The notes under the pieces are model-generated. The model was not told the DNA's origin and did no database searches. It was given only the letters and a program-made list of their open reading frames with translations. This document shows, piece after piece, positions 33,886 through 44,480 of a stretch of 64,000 nucleotides of DNA (position 1 is the first letter of the stretch; every line of letters starts with the position of its first letter). A program made the position numbers and the translations under genes. Source of the DNA: Psilocybe azurescens (taxonomy: Eukaryota > Basidiomycota > Agaricomycetes > Agaricales > Agrocybaceae); the NCBI GenBank assembly GCA_023853785.1, contig JAJIRX010000550.1, positions 1 through 64,000 of the forward strand, written 5' to 3'.

Positions 33886-34074
33886 GTATATCTATAATTC
33901 TGAATTAAAAGACTTACTTGGGTATTGAATGCCTGCTTAAAGGTATCTAGTGCTAAAATAATTGTACAGAGAATCAGTGAGGAATATGGGAATTCTTAAG
34001 GAAATGCTGGGGGAGTGATAAGTCCTCCTTTAAGCAGGCAATACCCAAGTAAGTCTTTTCATTCAGAATTATAG

Positions 34075-34275
34075 ATATACTAATTTGATTGTAAGACATG
34101 TGGATAACTTCGACTCCTGGCTTGGTGGATATGATTCAAGTCATAAACATATAACACCAAGCAACTTTAATTGGTTTATCCACACAATGTTATTTATCCA
34201 TATCAAATGTGTTCTACAAAAACACAAAAGAAAGCATCAGAAGACGAATATGCTGATATGGATGAAGAAGAGTGA
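34075..34275 (+). pseudogene. CxC5/CxC6-type ORF, C-terminal fragment (right arm of E)
   Basis: Plus-strand DNFDSWLGGYDSSHKHITPS then NFNWFIHTMLFIH, the inverted partner of the 33700-33885 fragment, ending in a shortened acidic tail. Fragment only. Confidence 0.6.
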
Positions 34276-35294
34276 AGACAGTTTCAATTGTTTAAACATA
34301 ACTTTCTATGTAAATAAATAAAATTTGTACTTTACATGTCAAATAATAGTACTTCACAAATTTATTAGATTCCTTCATTTTTAGCAGATTCCTTCAATAT
34401 TACTTGAGGATTCCATGAGGATTCCATGAGTCTGAGGAATCCTCAAAGAAAACTGGAGGAGTGATAAGTACAGGCTTAAAGGGGTCTAGTGCTAAGATAA
34501 TTGTACAGGGAATCAGTGAGGAATCAGAAGATTCTGTAGGGAATAAGGGAATCCTTAAGGAAAAGCTGGGGGAGTGATAAGTCCTCTAAAAACAAACAAA
34601 AATTTAATATATTTATATTTTTGAATGAAAAAGAGGGAGGGGGTATGCGTACAGTTTGAGGTGCATGGGGGCCCTTTGTAGCCTCTGTGGTGTCCTCCTG
34701 ATGTTGCTGCATCAAAGTTTTATGCCTGTGAGGGGTGGTATAGGTTGGTTAGCACTGGAAACACTCACAAAAAGTGAGTGCACACACATTTTTGGGGGTG
34801 CCTTGCCTCTGGCACTCTTTCATGTTCCCTTTCCTCTTGTTGCTGCCCCTTTTGTGCCCTTCCTACCCCCTTTCACAATCATGATCAACTCTTCATGGTC
34901 ATGGGTGGTGTTGTCATCCCCCTGGTTGTCCTCTGTGTGATCTGTGGCATGGTCGTTGTCCTTGCCCTTGTTGCCCTCTGCTCCTTCTTCCCCTGCTGCA
35001 ATTTTCATCCATTTGGTGGCCGACTTGTCAACGTTTGGCTGGTTCCGCTTACAGGAAACATGCAGCTTGGGAGGGGAAAGAGGGGGAGCAGCAGTGGCAG
35101 CAGTGCATGATTTGAGGCATAATTTGCGCTCACTGGGTGGTGGTGGGTGTTTCAAAGAGAGAGGAGGGAGGGGAGAGGGAGCAATTGGACATTTGGGTGG
35201 TGGGGAAGGAGGGGAGGGGAGAGTGGATGGGGGGAAAGGGAAGCAGGAAACAAACCAACAAAGGAGTGACGTGGCACTGAAACTGGGACACCGG

Positions 35295-37300
35295 TGAAAG
35301 GGTGTAAACCATTCTGAGCTTACAATTCATAGTGAGATACAGAGGCCCTAATTTTTGCGATTGTTATCTGTAATAACCTAGTACATTATACTAGTGAAGG
35401 GTAGGAGATACACCAGATTATTAGGCTTTGAGGCTTTACTTCCTAGTGGGCCAACAAGAGTAATAGACTTTACAAACTAACTAAGGTGTAGTGTGGCCTA
35501 TTAATCAGTGCTACAAATCAAAGACTACCTTTAGTTTCCTACACAGCTATCAAAGCAAACCTAACCAAGCGGCCGAAGTGATCGCCCGTTCCATTGATCA
35601 TGCTATTAGTCCCATATAAAGAAGAAACTCTTAAGAAATGACCTTGGCTCTTACAAGGGGTAACACCCACCAGTGCCTTACCAAGCGATCACCAAGTGAT
35701 GAAAACCTTATTAATTAGCAAAGTGATCACCGTGTCCAGGCCTCACAAAGGCTGTTCACTATATTAGGCAATCAACCGCTCGGGGATCAGGCATCACTGC
35801 GCCACACGGGTGATTGCCCCATGGACCAAATGTATTGGCAATTGAAATCTTGTGTACAACTCAGCATATGGCGGTCTACTAGATCCAACTATAAAAACTT
35901 GTAATTTGCAATGCAGCCAACGTGAGTGAGCGATTGCCCAGCCAGCAATTGCCACACGATACTAGAGGTAACTTGCCTCATGATATGGGCACCTGCTGTT
36001 CCAGGAGGTCCTAAACCAATAGCAACTATGCTTGGGAACCTTGGGAGGGTTTCCTAGGAAATATACCTCTAAGCAATCTAGTCCCGACATGCCTTAGCTG
36101 CGAGCCATCTGATAAAATAAGTCGGGTGATCGCTACCCAAGAAGGCACTGCCACATGGACAACCATGTTATCTTCAAATAAGCGCTGAAGCCCAGGCAAA
36201 CTAGTACTTTCCACTATTATAATTGGTGCAGCAAAGGCTAGGCAGCACGTGGTCCATTTCCTTCCTTTTCTCTTAGTCTCTTTTAATTATCACAAGCCAA
36301 AGTATCTATTTAGTCTATAAAAACAGCCCTGTATCTTAGAATAGGAACCAAGTAATTTACACCCCAGATTTGATATCAGAATTTACTCTGAATAAGAATT
36401 CTAGTGTTAACACTTGAGGACTAGTGATTTGTGAGATAAGAGATTGAACACTGCAGTTCACCTTAAGCAATTAGGTGCTACCTGGTTTCGTGAGCGATCG
36501 CCATTGTGATATTCAACGTCAGGTCTATTAGACTTGATAAGCAGGCTTTTATAAGTCATCCATGGACTGCCCTGGGGATTGTCAAGTACAGGTTGGAACC
36601 CTATATCGACTAGTGATTGCTCATAGTAACTAGGGACGACTGTCAGAGAACTCCAACTGTTCAGGACATTGCCTATAGTAAGACTGCCCTGGGGATTATT
36701 AAGTACGGGTGGGAACCCTATAAAGGCTAGTGATTGCTCATAGTAACTAGGGACGACTGTCAGAGAAATCTGACTGTTTTCAGGACGTTGCCTATAGTAA
36801 ACTAAGGACTGTGGACTAGTGTGCCCAGTTGCTTATAGGAACCAAGGATCTACTACGTGTTAATACGAGTGATCGCTTATAGTGTTTGATAAAGTTTGAG
36901 TTTGGGTTTTATAAAGAGAACTGTTAAGTGTCCCATGTACACTCGCCCCCAAAAGTGATCCCCTGATATTGGTGATCGCCCTCATATAGAGAGATCGCTC
37001 TTACTATTCAAGTGTCCCGTGTACACTCGCCCCCAAAAGCGATCCCCTGATATTGGTGATCGCCCTCATATAGAGAGATCGCCCTTACTATTCAAGTGTC
37101 TTGTGTGTACTAGCCTGTAAAAAGTGTTCTCTAGCTACTAGTGATCACCCCAGAGCGATCGTCTAAGTCTGTACTCTGCTAAACTAGTTATTGTAATAAG
37201 CCTTACAAGCTTACCCTCCCAGATTGAACTGATCAATATAAATATTTGATTGGGTGTTGTGTATTGGGCAATTACAAAGTCACCCCCACTAATCATCTCA
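35295..37300 (+). repeat. Solo LTR, family L copy 2 (2.0 kb)
   Basis: Starts TGAAAGGGTGTAAACC, ends AATCATCTCA, flanked by CCGG on each side (35291-35294 and 37301-37304). It contains a TATA-like TCTATAAAAACAGCCC and internally duplicated blocks (the 'GTGTCC..GTGTACTCGCCCCC' segment occurs twice near 36920-37110). No open coding region is supported. Confidence 0.78.
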
Positions 37301-37616
37301 CCGGCAGATGCTGAAATCATGCGTATTTGATGTGTTTTCTTTCTGGCCTTCAGTTTGATGGATTTTTGGACCGTTTAAGGGTCTAAAAATATGTTTGGCT
37401 GATCAGCATCCCATCAAACGCTTACTGATGATCAAAATAAGTGCCATACATATGCCAGTCTGTTTTTGGTTCCATTCTGGGGTATTCTCTTTTGTAAATG
37501 GATTCTGTTCAATTCTGCTGCAGAATCTGCTATTCCGCTGGAATTGATACTAAATAATATAGCAGGGCCTTGTGCTATATTTTTGCCCTCATTCCTGGCG
37601 GAATAGCAGATTCCAC
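37301..37616. repeat. G-type subterminal region
   Basis: Between the two solo LTRs lies sequence homologous (inverted) to the left end of element GF: GGAATAGCAGATTCC-type words and a TGTGCTATATTTTTGCCCTC block. It is continuous, across the LTR copy 3 insertion, with the terminus at 42986-43042, and on its left with the 5' flank of family X copy 2. Confidence 0.6.
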
Positions 37617-38409
37617 TGAAAGGGTGTAAACCATTCTGAGCTTACAATTCATAGTGAGACACAGAGGCCCTTATTTTTGCAATTGTTATCTGTAATAAGC
37701 TAGTATATTATACTAGTGAAGGGTAGGAGATACGCCAGACTATTAGGCTTTGAGGCTTCACTTCCTAGTGAGCCAATGGACGTAGTAAACCTTACAAACT
37801 AACTAAGGTGTAGTGTGGCCTATTAATCAGTGCTACAAATCAAAGACTACCTTTAGTTTCCTACACAGCTATCAAAGCAACCCTTAAAGCACCTGAGGTG
37901 ATCACCTGCCCCATTGATCATGCTATTAGTCCCATGCAAAGAAGAACTCCTAAGAATTGACCTTGGCTCTTACAAGGGGTAACACCCATCAGTCTCTTAC
38001 CAAGTGATCTCCAAGTGATGTAAACCTTATTAATTAGCAAAAGTGATCACTGTGTTCAGGCCTTACAAAGACTGTTCACTAAATTAGGCAATCAACCACT
38101 CGGAGATCAGACATCACTGTGCCACATGGGTGATCGCCCCATGGACCGAATGTATTGGCAATTGAAATCTTGTATACAACTCAGCATATGGCGGTCTACT
38201 AGATCCAACTATAAAAACTTGTAATTTGCAATGCAGCCAACATGAGTGAGGAATCGCCCAGTCAGTGATTGCCACCCAATACTAGAGGTAACTTGCCTCA
38301 TGATATGGGCACCTGCTGTTCCAGAAGGTCCTAAACCAATAGCAACTGTGCTTTGGGAATCTTGGTAGGGTTTCCTAGAAAATATACCCCTAAGCAATCT
38401 AGTCCCAAC

Positions 38410-39579
38410 CAGTACTTTACAGTGCCCCACGGGTACCGGTCGGAATCCAATCAGAATCCACTCGGACCCACTCGGAACCAGTTGGAATCCAGTCGGAATT
38501 TCTCATAATGTACTTAATCAGTGTATAATACAATGCTTAGTCAGCATTATATACTAATTGCTTACATAAGCTTATAAATAATATATTGAAATCACATGAT
38601 ATAGTCTGCTTAGTCAGTATTACATAAGCTCTTAAGTAATCATTCAGGTCACATGATATTTGTAATAAATGCGAAATTATAAAATACACTCAACAGGAAT
38701 TGAACCAACAGCTTCATATATATTAATTCTATACACACATTACCAACTACACTATTATTGCTTGTGGTATTATCAACATTTTATAAACTATATACCATTC
38801 TTTACAACACCCAATAATATATTCTGGCACTTCCTCTGAAGCTATACCCACATATTATATATCAAAATGATCAGAAAATTGAGGGCAATGCATCTGTAAT
38901 TACACTATCATCAGAATATTATGTCAGCATGTTCAATATACAAAATACTATAAATTTGAATATATATGGATATTGTAAACCACTTTTTGCAACAAAATAG
39001 CACTCTGTTAGCTATATATTAATAGTGTTACAATAATAGAAATTAATGGAATACAAAGATTAATTTTATTCAAGACATTTAGATTATATAAGCACAGATT
39101 TATATGAAAAATAGGTATTTCTTTACCAGAAATTTTTTAATTTTATATAACTATTACATAAATATATTCTCCTCAATTTTACAATTCTAACAATACCAAA
39201 TTTGTCACAAACTGTTGAGATCTATGTATACTTTTTGTGTTATTACTTGCTGAGCTGTAAATAGTATGCTGACATAATATAGTTCTGCTTGGTACCACTC
39301 GGATTCCACTCGGAATTGGGTCTAATTGGGTTTCAAATTTGATGAATTCCACTTGGATTCCAGTCAGATTCCGGTCGGATTCTGATCAGATTTTGGTCGG
39401 ACTTGTTAACAGTGGAACCGGTCGGTACCAGCGGTTCCGATCGGAATCCAGTCGGAATCCAGTTGGAAAAATTTGGACATTTTACTGCTAATTTGGCAGG
39501 GACACTGCCAAATAAAATTCCGGTCGGAACCGGTCAGATTCCGACCGGTTCCGGTACCTGTGGGGAGTGTAAAGACCTC
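38410..39579 (+). mobile_element. Non-autonomous DNA transposon C3
   Basis: Ends CAGTACTTTACAGTGCCCC and GGGGAGTGTAAAGACCTC. Flanked by GTCCCAAC (38402-38409) and GTCCCGAC (39580-39587), an 8-bp duplication with one mismatch. The empty site is read in family L copy 2 near 36080. Subterminal arrays are GGAATCCA/TCGGAACC-like, with an AT-rich middle and a tRNA-like unit. Very similar to C1. Confidence 0.93.
38686..38767 (-). ncRNA. tRNA-like Pol III unit in C3
   Basis: Minus strand: TAGTGTAGTTGGTAATG (box A-like) then GGTTCAATTCCTGTTG (box B-like) and a TTTT run. Same position and orientation as in C1. Confidence 0.45.
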
Positions 39580-40207
39580 GTCCCGACATGCCTTAACAGC
39601 GAGTCATCTGATAAAATAAGTCAGGTGATCGCTACCCAAGGAGGCACTGCCACATGGACAACAATGTTATCTTCAAATAAACACCGTAGCCCAGGCAAAC
39701 TAGTACTTTCCACTATTATAATTGGTGCAGCAAAGGCTAGGCAGCACACAGCCCATTTCCTTCCTTTTATCTTAGTCTCTTTTAATTATCACAAGCCAAA
39801 GTATCTATATAGTCTATAAAAACAGCCCTGTATCTTAGAATAGGAACCAAGTAATCTACACCCCAGATTTGATATCAGAATTTACTCTGAATAAGAATTC
39901 CAGTGTTAATACTTTGAGGACTAGTGATTTGTGAGATAAGAGATTGAACACTGCAGTTCACCTTAAGCAATTAGGCGCTACCTGGTTTTGTGGTGTACTT
40001 TACAGTGCCCCCATTTTCCGTTGGACTCCAACGGACTTTCACCGGACCCAGCCAATTCCAATGGACAGTCCATTGGTAGTCCAACGGATTCCGTTGGACT
40101 CCACAAAATTCGGTACCAGTCCAGTCAGAGTCCGGCCAAATTCCGGTCAAAGTCCGGTCAAGTCACTTCAAGACAGAAAACAGGTGGACTGGCTGGACTG
40201 TCCAGTC

Positions 40208-40320
40208 CGTTGGACTTCCAATGGACTTCCAATGGACTTCCAATGGACTTCCAATGGACTTCCAATGGACTTCCAATGGACTTCCAATGGACTTCCAATG
40301 GACTTCCAATGGACTTCCAC
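40208..40320. repeat. 12-bp tandem TTCCAATGGACT in the D2 left subterminal array
   Basis: About nine to ten consecutive near-perfect copies of the 12-bp word. It is the most homogenised of the subterminal arrays in the window and suggests recent expansion by slippage or unequal exchange. Confidence 0.93.
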
Positions 40321-40859
40321 CGGACTCTCAGCATTTAATTAGACCAGATCCAAGAGTGCTCTGTCCAGTGGAGTCCAGTGGATATCCAGTGGATGTCCAA
40401 TGGTGTCCACTGGACATCCACTGGATATCCACTGGACTGTTATTGGTTTAATTACAGGCTTTATTGAAGAAATCCAATTACCATATCCAGAGAGGTTTTC
40501 AACTTCTATCTACCATAGTCTACATATACATGTTATATCTTTATGTGCCATTTATTTATCCTAGTTATCATCATCATTGCCTTCTCACCGGAAACTGCTG
40601 TTCTCAAAAATATTCTAAGTCCAATCTGACGGAAATTTTGTTTTATGCTAACCCAGACATTCCGAGAGCTTGAAAATAGTATATAACAAAGCTAACTACG
40701 ACATGTATGTATAGGAAAGTAGCTACACCACAAAATTGGACAGAGTGGGTGTGAAACAGAGGGCAACAGCATGTAAAACGGGGCAGGTGACAACCCAAAG
40801 GGGATGGGATGGGTGTTGCATGCGAAACAGAGGCGACAGCGGTCCAAAGGGGGACAGGG

Positions 40860-41330
40860 TGGGTGCTGTATGCGAAACAGAGGGCAACGGCCGTGCAAGA
40901 GGGCACGGTATGCTGTCGCATGCAAAACGGGGGATGACGATCCGAAGGGGGAAGGAATGGGCATGGTATGCGAAACAGAGGGCGACGGCCATACAAGCGG
41001 GCACGGTATGCTATCGCATGCAAAATGGGGGGGATGACGACCCGAAGGGGGAAGGAACGGGCACGGTATGCAAAACGGAGGGCGACGGCCGTGTGAGAGG
41101 GCACGGTATGCTATCGCATGCAAAATGGGGGGGGGATAACGATCTGAAGGGGGAAGGAACGGGTGCCGTATGCGAAACGGAGGGTAATGGCCATGCGAGA
41201 GGGCATGATATGCTGTCGCATGCGAAACGGGGGGGATGACGATCCGAAGGGGGGAAGGAAACGGGCGCTGTATGCGAAACGGAGGGCGACGGCCCAAAGG
41301 GGGACAGGGCGGGTGCCATATGCAAAATGG
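40860..41330. repeat. ~100-bp tandem repeat in D2
   Basis: GCGAAACAGAGGGCGACGG-type unit starts recur at about 40872, 40970, 41070, 41172 and 41272, a spacing of about 100 bp. Each unit includes GCACGGTATGCTATCGCATG and GATCCGAAGGGGGAAGGAA. The ORFs on both strands here look like products of repeat composition. Confidence 0.85.
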
Positions 41331-42985
41331 GCAGCGGCAGCCGTCCAACAGGACACGTGCGCTGCGACAGGGGGCAGATGGGATTCGCAGCGAAAGGCGA
41401 CACGACGGGCGCTCGCGAAGGGGGGTCAGTGGGGCATTCGAATGCGTGAGCGCTGGGCACTGCTCACATATCGGCAGGTGTTGTGAGCCCCACGCAGGTC
41501 CGCTGGGGGGAAACCTACTGCGTAATCCATTAGCACCCGACTCATTCTGATAGGGAAGCGGATGACTTACCGGTGGGGCCCACCGCACTCGTTCCTCGCC
41601 GTGAACAGCCGCCCTCGCGCCGGAGAGGGGGGGAAGGGGAAAGGTGGGTGGTGGTGGGGGAAAAGATGAAGGGTGGGAAGAAATGAATCCGCGCCACGGG
41701 TTCACAAACATTTGAGTCATGTGACTTTGAACTTGTCACATCGGACCGCTCACCCCGCGGACTGAACAAAATACAGAATTCTGTTGATAAGGACCATATA
41801 CACTCAGAAAAATATATCAGTCTATTGACTCTATACTCTCTACTGTGTTGTTTGTGTGATGTCTCTTTAATTAATCTAAGTTCTATTTTTCTATTAATAT
41901 TTTCTTTTTTATTAATACTAACATGAACAACCCTCTGTGCTTGCTGTCCATTGGACTTCCATTGGACTTCCGTTGGTCTAGGTCTTGTCCGGTGGGATTC
42001 CGATGGACTTCCGTTGGTCCTGTCCGGTCATTTCCATTGGACTTTGACTGCTGGTTTGGCATTATTCCAGTGGACAGTCCACCCGGACAGTCCGTTGGAC
42101 TTGTAGTCCAGTCGGACATTCACCGGAATCTCACCGGAATCTCACCAGAAAATTTCAGCTGTCCTAGACCAGAAAAATTGTCATTCTGAATATAGAAAGT
42201 CCGACGGAGTCCGACCGGAGTCCGACCAAAAAATGGGGGGCCGTGTAAAGACCTCGTTTTGTGAGTGATTGCCATTGTTATATTCAATGTCAGGTCTATT
42301 AGACTTGATAAGCAGGCTTTTATAAGTCATCCATGGACTGCCCTGGGGATTGTTAAGTACAGGTTGGAACCCTATACGGCTAGTGATTGCTCATAGTAAC
42401 TAGGGACAACTGTCAGAGAACTCCAACTGTTCAGAACGTTGCCTATAGTAAAACTGCCCTGGGATTGTTAAGTATGGGTGGGAACCCTATAAAGGCTAGT
42501 GATTGCTCATAGTAACTAGGGACGACTGTCAGAGAAATCCGACTGTTTCAGGACATTGCCTATAGTAAACTAAGGACTGTGGACTAGTGTGCTCAGTTGC
42601 TTATAGGAACTAAGGAACTACTATGTGTTAATACAGGTGATTGCTTATAGTGTTTGATAGTTTGAGTTTGGGTTTTATAAAGAAAACTGTTAAGTGTCCT
42701 GTGTACACTCACCCCCAAAAGTGATCCCCTTGATATTGGTGATCACCCTCACATAGAGAGACTGCCCTTACTATTTCAGTGCCTTGTGTGTACTTGCCTG
42801 TCTAAAATAGTTTTCTAGCTACTAGTGATCACCCCAGAGCAATCATCTAAGTCTGTACTCTGCTAAATTAGTTATTGTAATAAGCCTTAAAAGCTTACCC
42901 TCACAGATTGAACTGATCAATATAAATATTTGATTGGGTGTTGTGCATTGGGCAATTACAAAGCCACCCTGCACTAAACATCTCA

Positions 42986-43042
42986 CTGTGGCAGACTATG
43001 GCAGACTCTGGCCGGAATATGTGGGGGGACACACAAGCCCTC
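42986..43042. mobile_element. G-type transposon terminus
   Basis: The stretch ends GGGGACACACAAGCCCTC, the mirror of the verified left end of element GF (GAGGGCTTTTGTGTCCCC at 45960). It is preceded by CAGACTCTGGCCGGAATATG. Following the G-type sequence leftward across the two solo LTRs leads into the 5' flank of family X copy 2. The element may therefore have carried that gene. The opposite end was not located. Confidence 0.6.
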
Positions 43043-43680
43043 TAAAGCTTCTGCTAACAATATAGATGGTCCACCTGGTATATTTCCATACAGAGAAAAG
43101 TGTGAGTACAGCACTCTATCCACCTTGTATTACTTGCTTATTCAGATATCTTTTTGTTATCCAGTTTCTGTATATGATGTTTGTCACTGTATGAACAAGG
43201 TGTACAATGCAGAGACTTTTAATACTAGAGACATACACTCTGTACTCAAGGATGAGATCCCTACTGGGTCATTTATTATAGTGTCTTATGTTACTTGTAT
43301 TGGTCTAGTCACAGAAAGTGGGGATAGATAAGAAATGTTCAGTTATGCACAATGAGCTATGTTGGTAGCATCTCTGGATTCTTAGTAGCTCATTGTACAA
43401 TTTTATATATTTTATAAAATAGAACAATCAAAGTTTGCCTATTTGTTATTACACTATCCCCTAGCACCTGTCTTGCACAGCTCTGAATATGGACCACCTG
43501 AAAATAAAGCTATTAGCATGCTTGATTTGTAAGCATTAGTGCATACAGGTGGATGCAAAATAGTAGATGTTTTTTGTTTGTTTTTTATTTTTTTATTTTT
43601 TATTTACAAAGATGTGCTTTTGTATAAATACTTGTATTTAGGTGGAGCTGATCAGTATTTGAGAGCAGATTGGCAACATA
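43043..43680. other. Spacer, no supported gene
   Basis: AT-rich sequence with one short plus-strand frame (43125-43331, containing YNAETFNTRDIHSVLKDEIP) that looks protein-like but is isolated and unrecognised. It could be a relic of an older coding exon. Confidence 0.3.
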
Positions 43681-44159
43681 CACTGCTGGGACCAAAAATT
43701 CTGCGGAATGCAGATTCCGTGCAAAATCATTTGTCGTGACACAAAGTATTGTAATTTGCAAAATGACTAATTTTAAATCAAATCAGCCTTGAGCAAAGAC
43801 AATAAGAACTGTAACAGAGATCAAAGTTCTACCTAAATATGGCAATTTGCAAAACACACTATTTTACCGAAATGCAGAATACAATAAGAATGATAAATTC
43901 TGCAGTGGCTGAGAAAAATAAAATTTGTCTGCCAGTGCAGAATTTATCATTTTTATTGTGTTCTTGCAATATGCAAAATTGTATATTCTGCAAATTACCA
44001 TATTCAGGTAGAACTTTAATCTCTGTTACAGTTCTTATTGTCTTTGCTCAAGGCGGATTTGATTTAAAATTATTCGTTTTGCAAATTACAATACTTTGTG
44101 TCACGACAACTTATTTTGCATGGAATCTGCATTCCGCAGAATTTTTGGTCCCAGCAGTG
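43681..44159. mobile_element. Fold-back MITE (long inverted repeats)
   Basis: CACTGCTGGGACCAAAAATT at the left is repeated inverted at the right end (...GGTCCCAGCAGTG). Pairing continues with few mismatches for about 170 bases per arm (GCGGAATGCAGATTCC, TTGTCGTGACA, TCTGTTACAGTTC). No coding sequence. A target duplication could not be settled; TA lies near both edges. Confidence 0.82.
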
Positions 44160-44480
44160 ATAGTGGAGCAGCATTATTTGGCATTGTTTATAGTGAGTGC
44201 ATCTTACTACAGTATACACTGTATCATAAATTGTGGCTCTGGAGCCATGTCTAGAACACTTTAACACCCCAATTAGAGTGTTAATTTGCATAGCCACAAT
44301 TTAACAGCCTAATTGAGAAGCTGTCAAAATTAACACCCCAATTCAGAAACCCATCAAAATTAACACCCAAATCAGGTGACTGACCCAAAACAGCTGTTAA
44401 GAATTGCTAGCCACTATATTATAGTCCCTTATCTTACTCTTTCATCTGTCCCTCATCCTTTACCATCCAATTACTTCTGA
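44160..44480. other. Short repeats, no gene
   Basis: TTAACACCCCAATT-type words recur about five times between 44255 and 44390, in the context of AATT/TTAACA repeats. No coding sequence is supported. Confidence 0.4.

Larger units (their letters stand above)
33467..34585 (+). mobile_element. Transposon E with CxC5/CxC6-type C-terminal fragments
   Basis: Ends CTGTACTTATCACTCCCC (left) and GGGGGAGTGATAAGTCCT (right), with an 8-bp flank CTAAAAAC (33459-33466 and 34586-34593, one-base boundary ambiguity). Subterminal words are GGAATCCTC / GAGGAATC. The interior is a partial palindrome: 33471-33937 recurs inverted at 34030-34470, separated by an internal GATAAGTCCTC end at 34027. Each arm carries the C-terminus of a CxC5/CxC6-type ORF. 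This looks like one copy inserted inside another of the same family, or a fold-back rearrangement. Confidence 0.75.
30131..35270 (-). pseudogene. Family X gene copy 2, unknown protein, split by D1 and E
   Basis: Read leftward, the 5' block (35160-34800) has SERKLCLKSCTAATAAPP, VDKSATKWMKIAAGEEGA and a His/Asp-rich linker, colinear with copy 1. The presumed start ATG of copy 1 is TTG here. A middle block (34715-34590) has QEDTTEATKGPHAP and ends in an intron whose 3' part was hit by element E. It resumes at 33466 with the PPLST-like block and a charged tract (KAKKTTENEESSSEDSAS, KKTKSDEVTSNKDSSNK), is cut by D1 after STAA, and ends with DDSESLSKPSGLPP and VADVDYPMGISDQSSG. Compared with copy 1 it keeps a long acidic/basic middle. 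Function unknown. Confidence 0.55.
39993..42255 (+). mobile_element. Non-autonomous DNA transposon D2
   Basis: Starts GTGTACTTTACAGTGCCCCC, ends GGCCGTGTAAAGACCTC, with a perfect 8-bp duplication GTTTTGTG (39985-39992 and 42256-42263). The empty site is visible in family L copy 2 near 36490. Subterminal words are CCAATGGACTT / GGACTTCC, as in D1. A run of about ten perfect 12-bp units sits at 40208-40320. The interior differs from D1: a ~100-bp repeat (40860-41330) replaces the 18-bp array, and the right part carries GCGGACTGAACAAAATACAG as in A1 and A2. No tRNA-like unit was recognised. Confidence 0.92.
37617..42985 (+). repeat. Solo LTR, family L copy 3, split by C3 and D2
   Basis: Starts TGAAAGGGTGTAAACC and ends CACTAAACATCTCA. 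Without the nested elements (1170 and 2263 bp plus their duplications) it is about 1.9 kb, equal to copies 1 and 2. The immediate 4-bp flanks (CCAC, CTGT) do not match, unlike copies 1 and 2. The sequence matches copy 2 closely, which allows the empty target sites of C3 and D2 to be read. Confidence 0.75.

Noticed and set aside
40692..41720. A 342-codon minus-strand Pro/Ser/Cys/His-rich ORF in D2
   Set aside because: It overlaps the ~100-bp tandem repeat and other open frames on both strands; composition is explained by the repeat.
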